From: Acidobacteriota bacterium
GTDB lineage: Bacteria > Acidobacteriota > Terriglobia > Terriglobales > Acidobacteriaceae
Assembly (NCBI GenBank): GCA_021780095.1
Contig: JAJXZK010000448.1
Coordinates: 1-9,665, forward strand
Reading direction: 5' to 3'
Length of the DNA: 9,665 nucleotides
The notes beneath the pieces are model-generated. The model saw only the letters and a program-made list of their open reading frames with translations, was not told the DNA's origin and searched no databases. A program made the translations under genes and the position numbers. Of the stretch, positions 1 to 7,176 are shown piece after piece (position 1 is the stretch's first letter; every line of letters begins with the position of its first letter).

Positions 1-1300
1 TGAATGTGCTGAGTGAAGGGCTGCGCTGGGCATTGTCTACATCACGAAAAACGCGCGCCCGGCGAATACCTTGTTGTAATTCGACGATCTCAGCTTTTTG
101 CTCTTCGGTGGAAAGCGCTAGGGCAACTGCAAGTTGCTCTTGGGCTGCGGCATAGTTCTTCTTTTCAACTAACGCAATCGCCTCTGAACAGGCCAGCGAT
201 CTACGGATATGCCTGCACCCATCCTCGGCATCCGCTTTGAGTTGCGGGTCGTGTGCAAGAGCAGCCGCTTCCGTCGAAAGACGAAGCGCTTCCTGTTCGT
301 CTCCGACGAGATTGAAATAGGCAACTGAAAGCTTCTTGAGCGCAAGCGCCCGAACGTCATATAGTCCTGCAAATGCGTCTCCCGAACCGAATGCCTGAAC
401 AATGGCATCGAAATCTTCTCCGATTCTGTGCAGGTCCTTTTCAGCCGCATCCAACGTGGTCCTTGCTACTGCCTTGTCAGATCCTTCGCGCACTGCTGCT
501 ACGCGATCCAAAATCCCACCAATCGCAACGGAGCCGTCTTTCGCCATCCGATTTCCAATGGCGTTAAGCGTGGAATCAGCGTCAAGCAAGTTCTTGTATT
601 CGCGCGCGATGAAAACGAGAGAAGCAATCTCGCTGTAGGCGCGATTGTCCACTGCTATCCAAACTTGATTCTGTATCGCACGCTGAATTACTTCACGTGC
701 GATGTTCCGCAGGTCGTCCGGAGACAGAGGGCCGCCATTTCCATCAGCGAGTTCGTCGCGGTCCTGCATGAACTGCCAGAACACACCGTTTGCTAACGTC
801 GCGTCCCAATGCTGGATGGCGTCTCTCCAGTAGTCGAGACGGCGGGAACCATTCATCCCCTCAGCGAGACACGTGAGAATAACGGCGAGGTTGTGCTGCG
901 CTACTGAGCCTTTGGTGGTGTTTTGACCTGCTTCGGCGCGAAGGCGGGCCAGTATCGTATCGATGTTCCCTGTATCGAAATCAAACTTGCTGCCAACTTG
1001 ATGGACCCAAAAGAGCTCTTCCAGTGCGCGCTGTCTTTCGACTCGGTGGACCGCCTCCAAAATCGCTTCGGCGCTGAGATCCAGACTGGGAAGAAACGTA
1101 AAGCTGGATACAACGTCGTCATCTCCTAGTTCCAGTGCATTCTGAATCCTCTGCTGCTGCCGATAGATCTCCTTCGCCTGCGCATCGGCAGGCAGAGACA
1201 GCACTCGAAATGCGTTGCGCTCAAGAGCGGCAGCAGCATTGTCCACGGACGTACCCAAGGCCATGTAGCACTCAAACGGCGAACAGTTCGCCGAAGCCAT
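1..1300 (-). CDS. J-domain-like / TPR protein, 3' end outside the window
   Basis: An uninterrupted frame of 433 codons runs from ATG at 1300 to the left edge with no stop, so the C-terminus is missing. A good ribosome site (AGGGAGAG) lies just before this ATG. An in-frame stop (TGA at 1351-1349) with no start between makes the choice secure. An N-terminal block around residues 29-37 (NAFRVLSLP) followed by an amphipathic helix resembles the start of a J-domain-like fold without an HPD motif. Further landmarks are ELFW (95-98), HNLAV (136-140), YWRDAIQHW (157-165) and FWQFMQDRDELAD (174-186). I recognise this set of motifs from bacterial DnaJ-like/TPR proteins often encoded near Hsp70-type ATPases. 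The last 100 visible residues are helical and TPR-like, including a segment near KKNYAAAQEQL. A co-chaperone role is inference from family; any Hsp70 partner would lie off the left edge. The gene is divergent from the toxin-antitoxin operon. Confidence 0.8.
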   Translation of the reverse strand, partial: MASANCSPFECYMALGTSVDNAAAALERNAFRVLSLPADAQAKEIYRQQQRIQNALELGDDDVVSSFTFLPSLDLSAEAILEAVHRVERQRALEELFWVHQVGSKFDFDTGNIDTILARLRAEAGQNTTKGSVAQHNLAVILTCLAEGMNGSRRLDYWRDAIQHWDATLANGVFWQFMQDRDELADGNGGPLSPDDLRNIAREVIQRAIQNQVWIAVDNRAYSEIASLVFIAREYKNLLDADSTLNAIGNRMAKDGSVAIGGILDRVAAVREGSDKAVARTTLDAAEKDLHRIGEDFDAIVQAFGSGDAFAGLYDVRALALKKLSVAYFNLVGDEQEALRLSTEAAALAHDPQLKADAEDGCRHIRRSLACSEAIALVEKKNYAAAQEQLAVALALSTEEQKAEIVELQQGIRRARVFRDVDNAQRSPSLSTF

Positions 1301-1384
1301 GCTTCGCTCTCCCTGACCAAGAGGGTTGAAGCCGGCGTGAAACGGCGATCAGCAGCATCCTTGCTTCGTTTTGTTTTCTGGTCC

Positions 1385-1393
1385 TTTATACCA
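1385..1393 (-). promoter_or_regulatory. Candidate extended -10 promoter for the J-like gene
   Basis: On the minus strand this reads TGGTATAAA, a TGn element directly followed by a hexamer matching five of six bases of TATAAT. No good -35 box sits 16-18 bases upstream, as can be tolerated for extended -10 promoters. Transcription would start near 1378, giving a leader of about 80 nt before the ATG at 1300. This is a pattern match only. Confidence 0.3.
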
Positions 1394-1610
1394 GGGCGAA
1401 TAGGCTGTAGGTCGCTGTCAGCAACCAGTTTAAGCTGGGAAGCTCAACTCTCGCAGGTATTTTAAGGACTGCGTGTCGGGTTTTCTAGGCCAAGGACTGG
1501 ACTTTCCTTGTTATTGGTTTAGATTCATAACCTTATGTGGATTCTGCCTTTCCGCTACCCCGTAGATTCGGTTGCAGAATGGCATCGCAAGGAATTGTAT
1601 CGGCATTGTG

Positions 1611-1639
1611 TTGGTATTCTTCAGTGATTCTGATAGACT
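1611..1639 (+). promoter_or_regulatory. Candidate sigma-70-like promoter for the antitoxin operon
   Basis: TTGGTA (1611-1616) and TAGACT (1634-1639) are separated by 17 bases, and a TG lies at the extended -10 position just before TAGACT. Each hexamer matches four of six consensus bases. The predicted start would fall at about 1646, right at the ribosome site, leaving a very short leader, so the true promoter may be further upstream. Antitoxins of this family usually repress their own promoter, but I could not identify a clear operator. Confidence 0.25.
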
Positions 1640-1645
1640 GGGTGA

Positions 1646-1653
1646 GAGAGGAG
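1646..1653 (+). promoter_or_regulatory. Ribosome binding site fixing the antitoxin start
   Basis: GAGAGGAGG-type purine tract lies seven bases before ATG at 1660. The reading frame is also open upstream to an ATG at 1537, but that ATG has no comparable site, so this tract selects 1660 as the start. Confidence 0.75.
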
Positions 1654-1659
1654 GTTTCC

Positions 1660-2052
1660 ATGACAGCTACTGCCGCGCAGTCACGTCCTGATCTCACCGC
1701 TCATCGGGAAGCTATTTCCCTGCAGTGGCCCGAAGTCGTCAGTCGGCTGATCGAGGTTCTTGGGAGGAAACTGACGGCGTACATCGCGGGTGTTCGGGAT
1801 GTGCGCGCACTGGATCGATGGGTTGCCGGAACAGCCCCATACGGCAACGTGGAAGCCAGGCTGCGCCTTGCATATCAAGTCGCCAAAACGCTCGCCGAAC
1901 ACGATACGCACCATGTCGTTCAAGCTTGGATGACCGGCGTCAATCCCGAACTCGGAGATCGTGTGCCGTTGCGCCTGCTCCGGGAAGGCGATCTGGACGT
2001 TGTTGCGCCGGAAATTCTGGGTGCCGCGCGTGCGTTTCTGGCAGGAGCTTGA
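1660..2052 (+). CDS. Xre/MbcA/ParS-type antitoxin
   Basis: A 130-residue protein. Residues about 26-80 are helical and fit the Xre-like helix-turn-helix half of this antitoxin family. Residues about 87-128 carry the DUF2384 toxin-binding signature: an AW pair, then NPELGDRVPLRLLREG (95-110), which matches the usual pattern NPxLGGxxPxxLL. Antitoxins of this type bind RES toxins, cap the NAD-binding pocket and repress their own operon. A RES toxin is encoded 392 bases downstream, which supports the pairing. The frame is open upstream to 1537, but a strong purine-rich ribosome site at 1646-1653 points to ATG 1660. The stop lies four bases before the next gene's ATG, so translation of the two is probably coupled. 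The family call is strong; the exact operator and partner specificity are inferred. Confidence 0.88.
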   Translation: MTATAAQSRPDLTAHREAISLQWPEVVSRLIEVLGRKLTAYIAGVRDVRALDRWVAGTAPYGNVEARLRLAYQVAKTLAEHDTHHVVQAWMTGVNPELGDRVPLRLLREGDLDVVAPEILGAARAFLAGA

Positions 2053-2055
2053 TCG

Positions 2056-2379
2056 ATGGTTGATACTTCGGCGACTGACAGTTGGCACGAGTCCGTTCAT
2101 CGTATTGAGGAGGCCCCGTCTGGGCTGGCCTATGTAATGCGGCAACACGATGCTGTTTTCTATAAAGAGCGAGGGAGCGTCTACGTGATCGATGTACCCA
2201 AGCGAACTCGCAGCGGTAATCGTGATCACCGTGTATATGAAGAATGGACCATCAGTAAGGACAAGGTCGAATTGATGAGCAAGGATCTGGATTTCGGAAT
2301 ACCGCCCTTGCGATTTGACCCACAGCCGCCACAGAAGCGCCGTCCGGCACCGAGAAAGCGATGGGGAGGTAAACGGTAG
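2056..2379 (+). CDS. Unrecognised 107-residue protein with a basic, proline-rich tail
   Basis: It starts three bases after the antitoxin stop, with AGGAG at 2043-2047 as a well-placed ribosome site inside the antitoxin gene. I do not recognise the family. Residues 1-80 are mixed and probably partly beta-stranded, with several aromatics (AYV, VFYKERGSVYVIDV, YEEW). Residues about 86-107 form a Pro/Arg/Lys tail (PPQKRRPAPRKRWGGKR) that is likely disordered and could bind nucleic acid or an acidic partner. Its position between antitoxin and toxin, inside the same operon, suggests a role in the module: a third component, a modulator or a chaperone-like helper. It could also be an unrelated passenger. 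No signal peptide or membrane segment is seen. That it is expressed as a gene is well supported by spacing and ribosome site; its function is unknown. Confidence 0.75.
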   Translation: MVDTSATDSWHESVHRIEEAPSGLAYVMRQHDAVFYKERGSVYVIDVPKRTRSGNRDHRVYEEWTISKDKVELMSKDLDFGIPPLRFDPQPPQKRRPAPRKRWGGKR

Positions 2380-2389
2380 GATTGTTCTG

Positions 2390-2423
2390 CCGCATACGGA
2401 TCACATCAGCTGTTTCTATGCGG
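2390..2423 (+). repeat. Inverted repeat just upstream of the toxin ribosome site
   Basis: CCGCATA (2390-2396) and TATGCGG (2417-2423) are perfect 7-bp inverted arms around a 20-base loop. The structure lies in the 65-base gap before the toxin gene and ends seven bases before its AGGAG ribosome site (2431-2435). In the mRNA it could form a hairpin that lowers toxin translation or stabilises the transcript. A 7-bp match over so short a gap is only modestly unlikely by chance. Confidence 0.4.
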
Positions 2424-2444
2424 GCCGAATAGGAGTTTACCTCG

Positions 2445-3113
2445 ATGTTTGAAACGCGAACACCGTCCGGCCCCATTTATCGACTCGGACGATACCCGGA
2501 CCCTTGGGTGCCACCCGATTGGTCCCGCGCGCAGCCGGATGGCACATTTGGCAATCGGTTCGACGATCCTAGTGGCTACTATCGCGTGCTTTATGCGTCC
2601 AGCCAACGCCTTTCGTGTTTTCTTGAAACCTTGGCTCGATTTCGGCCTGATCTGACCTTGCTCGCAGAGTTGCGAGAGATTGAGGGCGAGGATGACTTCT
2701 TTCCGTTGACTCAGATTCCAAAAGCATGGTGCAGGGCTCGCCTCCTGGGGGCCGGCAGAAGCCGAGGACATTACGCCGATATTTACGCAGCCGAATGGGT
2801 GGGACATCTCCGCAGTGTGCTTTCAGCGGAGTGCTTGAAACTTGGCCTTGCCGATCTGGACGTAGCGGTCTTGCAACAGGGGCAGCCGCGCCGTCTGACA
2901 CAGCTTGCCTCTCTTGAAGTCTACAAAGCGGGACTCAATGGCATTTATTACCGATCCCGCTACGGTCATAATTTGGAAAATTGGGCAATTTTTGAACCGT
3001 TCGATGTTCAAGTAGCGGCCAACGCCGAACCTATCAGTGAAGATGATCCTGATCTTCTGGCTGCGTGCGCCATCCTCGGTGTTGTGATCGAACAACAGGA
3101 GCCCAGGCCGTAA
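2445..3113 (+). CDS. RES-domain toxin (NAD-degrading family)
   Basis: A 222-residue protein preceded by AGGAG (2431-2435) nine bases before ATG. RES-domain landmarks are visible in order: GNRFDDP with Arg38, LYASS with Tyr50, LETL with Glu61, and near the end a GIYYRSR segment with Ser171 followed by NWAIFE (179-184). These correspond to the conserved Arg, Tyr, Glu and Ser that give the family its name and line the NAD site. RES toxins such as MbcT and those of the RES-Xre systems break down NAD+ and stop growth until neutralised by a cognate DUF2384 antitoxin. Such an antitoxin is encoded upstream, with one extra gene between. All expected key residues seem present, so the toxin is probably active. 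Substrate (NAD+ hydrolysis or phosphorolysis) is from family knowledge, not from this sequence. Confidence 0.88.
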   Translation: MFETRTPSGPIYRLGRYPDPWVPPDWSRAQPDGTFGNRFDDPSGYYRVLYASSQRLSCFLETLARFRPDLTLLAELREIEGEDDFFPLTQIPKAWCRARLLGAGRSRGHYADIYAAEWVGHLRSVLSAECLKLGLADLDVAVLQQGQPRRLTQLASLEVYKAGLNGIYYRSRYGHNLENWAIFEPFDVQVAANAEPISEDDPDLLAACAILGVVIEQQEPRP

Positions 3114-3137
3114 ACAGAAAGTACAAGCAGGTAAACC

Positions 3138-4112
3138 GTGAGCAGGACCAGAACAGTCATCCGCCCGGCAACTTCAACCGCCCGCCCTTTGGTGCGCAAT
3201 TCGCATATTGTGCCCAGGTTTTATCTGAACAAGTTTGCGGACCCCGCGAAGTTCGTCTTCCAGTACGTTCGGGGTCGTGATCCGCAACGGAAATCGACCA
3301 AAAGCCTGTTATCGGAAGAGGACTATTTCGAGTACACAGTGAATGGCGAAGTGACTGCAAATCGGTACGAAAACTGGTTCCAGAGATTCGAGACCGATGC
3401 GGCTGCGATATATCCCATAATCCATGCCGAAAAGCCACTTACCTGTGAACAAGAAATCGTGTGGTCATCGTTCGTCGCAACTGTGTTCCTGCGTTCGCGT
3501 AAGGTGCGCGAGCAATTCGGCCCGGCACTGACTCGGATGATGGATGCCGAAAATTACGACAGTGAAAAGCAGATCAGGGAGATGCAATGCGAACTTCTGA
3601 GACAGGGGATCTTCGTCGATTCAGAGGACATGCGCGCAAAGGTTAGGCAGACTCTAGCGCAGATGCGTGCGCCAGCATTCGGTCAACTTGCTGGAATTGA
3701 GGACAGCGCCAAGATGATTACAAAGAACATCATCGAAAAAGAGCGTTGGTTCATTTTGGAGGCATCGCCCGGCTGCGAGTTCGTGACATCGGATTGCCCG
3801 GTTCAAACTTGGGCTTTGAACGGCCCCAAAGCTCCTATAACAATGGGCAGTGGTTTCGGCCATCAGAACACAGCAATAGTCTTTCCGCTCTCGCCGAAAA
3901 TGCTGTTTTTCGCTGGTAATGGTGTCCGCTGGAGCAGCAAAGTGCTCAGCGCGGAAGACACGGTCAATGCTAATACCGCAACCGTGCAGTTTGCTCATCA
4001 CGCTGTCTACGCACTGAGCAGAAGTGCAGAAATTCAAGCTCTTGTGGATCGTGAATTGAACAAGTACACATTCGGCGAGAATTGCTTTATCCCCAGGAAG
4101 CCGCAGGCATAA
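3138..4112 (+). CDS. DUF4238 domain protein
   Basis: A 324-residue protein starting with GTG at 3138. A modest ribosome site (AGGT, 3129-3132) precedes it, 24 bases after the toxin stop, so it is likely the last gene of the toxin-antitoxin operon. The N-terminal block HIVPRFYLNKFAD (23-35) is the hallmark of DUF4238. The later blocks FVTSDCPV (215-222) and VFPLSPKMLFFAG (248-260) also fit the family. The middle is helical and charged (about 100-200). No membrane segment or signal peptide is seen. DUF4238 proteins have no established biochemical role that I can cite. They are common in accessory DNA, and its position behind a RES toxin hints at a defence or stress role, which is inference. The first 20 residues are basic and poorly conserved-looking, so a slightly later start cannot be excluded. 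Confidence 0.82.
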   Translation: MSRTRTVIRPATSTARPLVRNSHIVPRFYLNKFADPAKFVFQYVRGRDPQRKSTKSLLSEEDYFEYTVNGEVTANRYENWFQRFETDAAAIYPIIHAEKPLTCEQEIVWSSFVATVFLRSRKVREQFGPALTRMMDAENYDSEKQIREMQCELLRQGIFVDSEDMRAKVRQTLAQMRAPAFGQLAGIEDSAKMITKNIIEKERWFILEASPGCEFVTSDCPVQTWALNGPKAPITMGSGFGHQNTAIVFPLSPKMLFFAGNGVRWSSKVLSAEDTVNANTATVQFAHHAVYALSRSAEIQALVDRELNKYTFGENCFIPRKPQA

Positions 4113-4148
4113 CGGGCAAATATCGATGTCAAAACCTGCCACTGTTTA

Positions 4149-4164
4149 CACAGGCGAACCTGTG
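4149..4164. repeat. Short hairpin, CACAGG/CCTGTG
   Basis: Perfect 6-bp arms (4149-4154 and 4159-4164) with a four-base CGAA loop, 37 bases after the DUF4238 stop. No T-tract follows on the plus strand, so it is not a textbook terminator. Its last three bases are shared with the next inverted repeat. Confidence 0.5.
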
Positions 4165-4189
4165 AGAAAGAATCCGGCAAGTTTCTCAC
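4162..4189. repeat. Inverted repeat, GTGAGAAA/TTTCTCAC
   Basis: Perfect 8-bp arms (4162-4169 and 4182-4189) around a 12-base spacer. It overlaps the preceding hairpin by three bases, so the two structures may compete or stack. It could be a protein-binding site or part of transcription termination downstream of the DUF4238 gene. No T-tract follows on either strand. Confidence 0.5.
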
Positions 4190-4249
4190 GATGACGTGCC
4201 CCCCCGAATCCGTCCGGGTAGTGTTCAGCTTTTTTCGCACTTTCTGCTC

Positions 4250-4270
4250 TGGTCCCCCCACGGGGGACCA
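4250..4270. terminator. Perfect GC-rich hairpin, possible bidirectional terminator
   Basis: TGGTCCCCC (4250-4258) and GGGGGACCA (4262-4270) form a perfect 9-bp stem with a three-base CAC loop between convergent genes. A run of T residues lies before the stem on the plus strand (4230-4235) rather than directly after it, and neither strand has a canonical U-tract, so termination is uncertain. The stem would be very stable in RNA. Confidence 0.4.
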
Positions 4271-4452
4271 AAGCCAATCAGCCCCAACCAACAACCTTCC
4301 TGAGTCATGGCTGGCTCACCAAAGCGTCAGGCGATGGCCACCACTTCGGCCAGCCGGTTCATCTGCAGATAGCATTTTGTTCCCCAGCGTGTCGCAGCCA
4401 CATGGCATAGTCAGAGAATTGCGGATTCTGTCGGTGACCGTTGTCAATTGGA

Positions 4453-7170
4453 TCAGGTGATGCCGAACCCTTGATTCAGAGAGGCTGACTGACTAATCTC
4501 AAGTGCCGCAGTTTTCGTCACCTCCGTTCCGAGTTGCTGGGCGAGCCGCGTCACGTCGTCAGTGAAGATGGTTGCTTCGTGGCTGGCGCGGGAGACGGCG
4601 ACGTATCCGAAGCGGGAGCTGAGCAAGTCAGGGTGGACGCCCGTATCGGCATGGATGAGGACTCGTTCGGCCGTGAGTCCCTGGGCGCTATGGCTGGTGA
4701 CCGCGTAGCCGTGGTCGAAGTGGCGGTGCTCGACGGCGTTGAATTCGACTTGCCGGTTGTCGTCGAGGCGGGCGGCAATGCGGCCGTCCGAGGAGATTGA
4801 CTCGACCACGGCGAGATCCCGGTTGGCAACACCAAGCTGCTTGTCCGGCGCCGTGAACTGGATTCGGTCGCCGGCGGAAAACTCGTGGGCAACCTCACGG
4901 TAGACGCTCACGCCGGCGAGGCGGCGTGGATCGTAGGTGACCAATTCGCCGGACTCCTTCTGAACGGTCAGCAGATTATTTGCCTGATCCACGGCCGTCA
5001 CCACGGCGTACGAGCCGGCTTCGATTCCAGCGGCCTTGCTGCCGCGGGCGAAGCGGATCGTTTCGCCCGGCTCATAGTGGCTTGCCCAGGCACGCTCCGC
5101 TCCAGTCATATCCTGGCGCTGCGCGAGAATCTTGAAGCTGTGGTCATCGTGTGACAGCGATCCGTTTGCTTTCAGCTCCGCGCGGACGGCGCGGTTCAAT
5201 TCGCGTCGGGAGGCATTGTCAGGTGAAACGATCAGAGTGTTTGCCGGCGACTCCGCGTAGGTATGAGCAATGGTTCTGATGCGTTGCTGTGGATTGGGCA
5301 TCTCCTGAACGCGGCCCTGATGCTGGAGTAAATCGAGAGCCGCGGCGGACCGCCCGCGGGCGAGTAATTCGACAGCGGATTTGAGGGCAGGATCGCGTTG
5401 CCGCACAATCTCATCGAGCTTCGCGGTGCGCATCCCGGCCTGCTGCAACTGCTCGAAGGGGCGGCCCGCTTCGACGCCCTGATGCTGGCGCGTGTCGCCG
5501 ATCAGAAGCACACGGTCATTCTGTCCAAGGCGGGTAAGGAACTCGCGGACCTGGCGCGTGCTCGCAAGGCTCGATTCATCGACAAAGTAAAATCGGCGTC
5601 TGTCCGTCCCGGTCTCATTGGCGCGGCTGCCTGCAAGGAAACCCTGCAAAGTGCCTGCTTCGATCCCGGCTTCGCGGAGCTGGCGCGCAGCGCGCGAAGT
5701 CGGAGCGAACCCCTGTACTTCGTACCCCTGTGCCTCTGCCGCGGCACGCAGCACGCCAAGCGCCGTGGTCTTCCCCGAGCCGGCGTAGCCTTGGATTCCT
5801 TGGACGCGATCCGTCGAACTGAGCACTTCCTCGACTACTGCTTTCTGAGCCCGATTCAGGTACACGTGATCCTCCGTAACGCGGTAGGCGTGGGGCCGGT
5901 CCAGAATGGGTTGGACTTGGCGCTGGCCTTCCTGAACCCGATGCAGAATTTCGCGTTCCGCCTCTATGGTCCGGGCCGTCGTGAGCTTGCGGCCAGGCAT
6001 GGAGTGAGGCCGCTCGACGGATTGAAATTCGCCGGAGGCAATCCGCGCGTTGAGGTGGGCGCGCACCTGGCTGTAGACGATTTCGCCCATGCCGCGGCGC
6101 AGAGAATCCCGAACCAAAGCACGCTCATCGACCACGGCTTCGCGCTCGAAGTTCTTGTCTCGCGAGAAAGTGACTGCCTCCCGGACCCGCTGCGGCAGAT
6201 TCATTTCCATGCTTTTACTCCGCACACGCTCCTGCGCGGTGCGAACAACGGCCTCGGCCTGATTTCCATACTCGGCTGCGAGTTTCCGGTGGGCAGCCAT
6301 GACTTCCCTGAGCGAGTGGATCTCCTTGTGATCTCGCGTCGAATGAGCGGCGATTTCCGCCGCTTCTTTACCGCTTCGGCTCGCGCGCTCCAGATATTCG
6401 CGTATCTGCTGGCTGCGCGGACTCGATGCGTCAAGGTACTCCTGTGTGTAGCCTTTGATTTCCGGAGCACCACTCCTCCCGACCGTGATTTCGTATCCAA
6501 GCTGGCGCAGCCGGTAGGTCAATTCAGACTGGTAAATCGCCGTGGCGAATTGCTGGGAGGCGAAGAGGCTCTGCGGCTGCAGGGCACGGTATTCGCCAGT
6601 CTCGCACTGGGTCAGGTTGAAAATGACCGCATGGGTGTGAAGCTGCGGGGCTGCGTAGCCGTTCACGGGGCGCGCCGTGTCGTGCTCGAACTTGGCTGCG
6701 ATGAACCTGCCCGTCGCTTCGGCGGGATGATTGCCGCCGATCCGGGCCATGGTGTACGACTCCAGGTGTTCGAGGGCGGTACGCACCGCCTCGCGGTGCG
6801 CCTCGCGGACGCGGTAATCACCGCCGACCAGAGCGGTCAGCGACACCGACTTCGGCGCGGAAAATGTTGCATCCCACCCCGCGCGGTGTTCCATCGTTTT
6901 GACTGTGTTGCCGTCGGCATCCTTATATAGGTAGGAAGCGCGCTGGCGGACAAGCTGCTCCCCCGTTTGTGGGTGCTGACCCTGGCTCAGCCGCCCAAAA
7001 TCCTCGGCTGAAACGGCGCCGGCCAGTGCAAATCTCTCCGCCAGGCGGCCCTGCCACTCCCCGGCAATTTCGCCGCGCTGGGACCAGTAGTTCTGCTCCT
7101 TCGCAGTGAACTCCTTCTGGTGGTAGCTCTGTGCCTGGCCTGCCGAGAGCGGCTTGGAGATGGTCAACAT
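4453..7170 (-). CDS. mobF: MobF family conjugative relaxase-helicase (TrwC/TraI type)
   Basis: A complete 905-residue relaxase that should nick one strand at oriT, stay bound to the 5' end and unwind the DNA for transfer. The N-terminal relaxase domain (about 1-300) has candidate catalytic tyrosines Tyr16 and Tyr28 and an EWQG motif (38-41). It also has GWDATFSAPKSVS (98-110) with Asp100, and the HUH metal-binding histidines: His163 with His178 and His180 in LHTHAVIFN. The C-terminal half is a RecD-like SF1 helicase: Walker A GYAGSGKTT (461-469), Walker B YFVDESSL (528-535), LLIGDTRQHQGVEAG (555-569), TSHSAQGLTAERVL (825-838) and YVAVSRA (856-862). It is slightly shorter than TrwC (about 966) and much shorter than F TraI. 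ATG 7170 lies six bases after the coupling-protein stop with no strong ribosome site, suggesting translational coupling. The order matches trwA-trwB-trwC. Confidence 0.95.
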   Translation of the reverse strand: MLTISKPLSAGQAQSYHQKEFTAKEQNYWSQRGEIAGEWQGRLAERFALAGAVSAEDFGRLSQGQHPQTGEQLVRQRASYLYKDADGNTVKTMEHRAGWDATFSAPKSVSLTALVGGDYRVREAHREAVRTALEHLESYTMARIGGNHPAEATGRFIAAKFEHDTARPVNGYAAPQLHTHAVIFNLTQCETGEYRALQPQSLFASQQFATAIYQSELTYRLRQLGYEITVGRSGAPEIKGYTQEYLDASSPRSQQIREYLERASRSGKEAAEIAAHSTRDHKEIHSLREVMAAHRKLAAEYGNQAEAVVRTAQERVRSKSMEMNLPQRVREAVTFSRDKNFEREAVVDERALVRDSLRRGMGEIVYSQVRAHLNARIASGEFQSVERPHSMPGRKLTTARTIEAEREILHRVQEGQRQVQPILDRPHAYRVTEDHVYLNRAQKAVVEEVLSSTDRVQGIQGYAGSGKTTALGVLRAAAEAQGYEVQGFAPTSRAARQLREAGIEAGTLQGFLAGSRANETGTDRRRFYFVDESSLASTRQVREFLTRLGQNDRVLLIGDTRQHQGVEAGRPFEQLQQAGMRTAKLDEIVRQRDPALKSAVELLARGRSAAALDLLQHQGRVQEMPNPQQRIRTIAHTYAESPANTLIVSPDNASRRELNRAVRAELKANGSLSHDDHSFKILAQRQDMTGAERAWASHYEPGETIRFARGSKAAGIEAGSYAVVTAVDQANNLLTVQKESGELVTYDPRRLAGVSVYREVAHEFSAGDRIQFTAPDKQLGVANRDLAVVESISSDGRIAARLDDNRQVEFNAVEHRHFDHGYAVTSHSAQGLTAERVLIHADTGVHPDLLSSRFGYVAVSRASHEATIFTDDVTRLAQQLGTEVTKTAALEISQSASLNQGFGIT

Positions 7171-7176
7171 ACGGTC

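Larger units (their letters stand above)
1301..1659. other. Divergent intergenic region
   Basis: This stretch of about 360 bases separates the minus-strand J-like gene from the plus-strand toxin-antitoxin operon, so it should carry promoters for both. I find no convincing gene in it. The antitoxin frame is open back to 1537 but has no ribosome site there. A short palindrome, CATAA-CC-TTATG, occupies 1526-1537; at this arm length it could be chance. No long repeat or RNA gene is visible. Confidence 0.7.
4113..4452. other. Convergent intergenic region with hairpins, no supported gene
   Basis: This 340-base gap lies between the ends of the converging DUF4238 and relaxase genes, where transcription terminators are expected. 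It contains three inverted repeats listed separately. Open frames crossing it lack ribosome sites and recognisable domains. A short minus-strand stretch (about 4320-4400) ends in a peptide-like KCYLQMNRLAEVVAIA before a stop, but it has an upstream stop and no start context, so I do not call it. Confidence 0.65.

Noticed and set aside
169..1122. Short plus- and minus-strand open frames across the left part (for example 169-450 and 901-1122)
   Set aside because: They are in other frames than the continuous 433-codon minus-strand gene that covers the whole interval and carries family motifs.
1526..1537. CATAA-CC-TTATG palindrome upstream of the antitoxin as a possible operator
   Set aside because: Arms of five bases are too short to distinguish from chance, and it is over 120 bases from the antitoxin start with no second copy.
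1681..2229. A 182-codon minus-strand frame over the antitoxin and 107-residue genes
   Set aside because: It opposes two well-supported genes with ribosome sites, and shows no recognisable domain.
4320..4400. Minus-strand peptide-like stretch ending in LAEVVAIA before a stop, possibly a gene remnant
   Set aside because: Only about 27 codons between stops and no start context; too short to assign to any family.
4191..4460. An 89-codon plus-strand frame in the convergent gap
   Set aside because: It spans the hairpin region, has no ribosome site, and its low-complexity Pro/Ser-rich product looks non-coding.
5398..6930. A 510-codon plus-strand open frame opposite the relaxase gene
   Set aside because: It lies entirely within the clearly conserved relaxase on the other strand, has no recognisable domains or ribosome site, and is typical of antisense frames in GC-rich genes.
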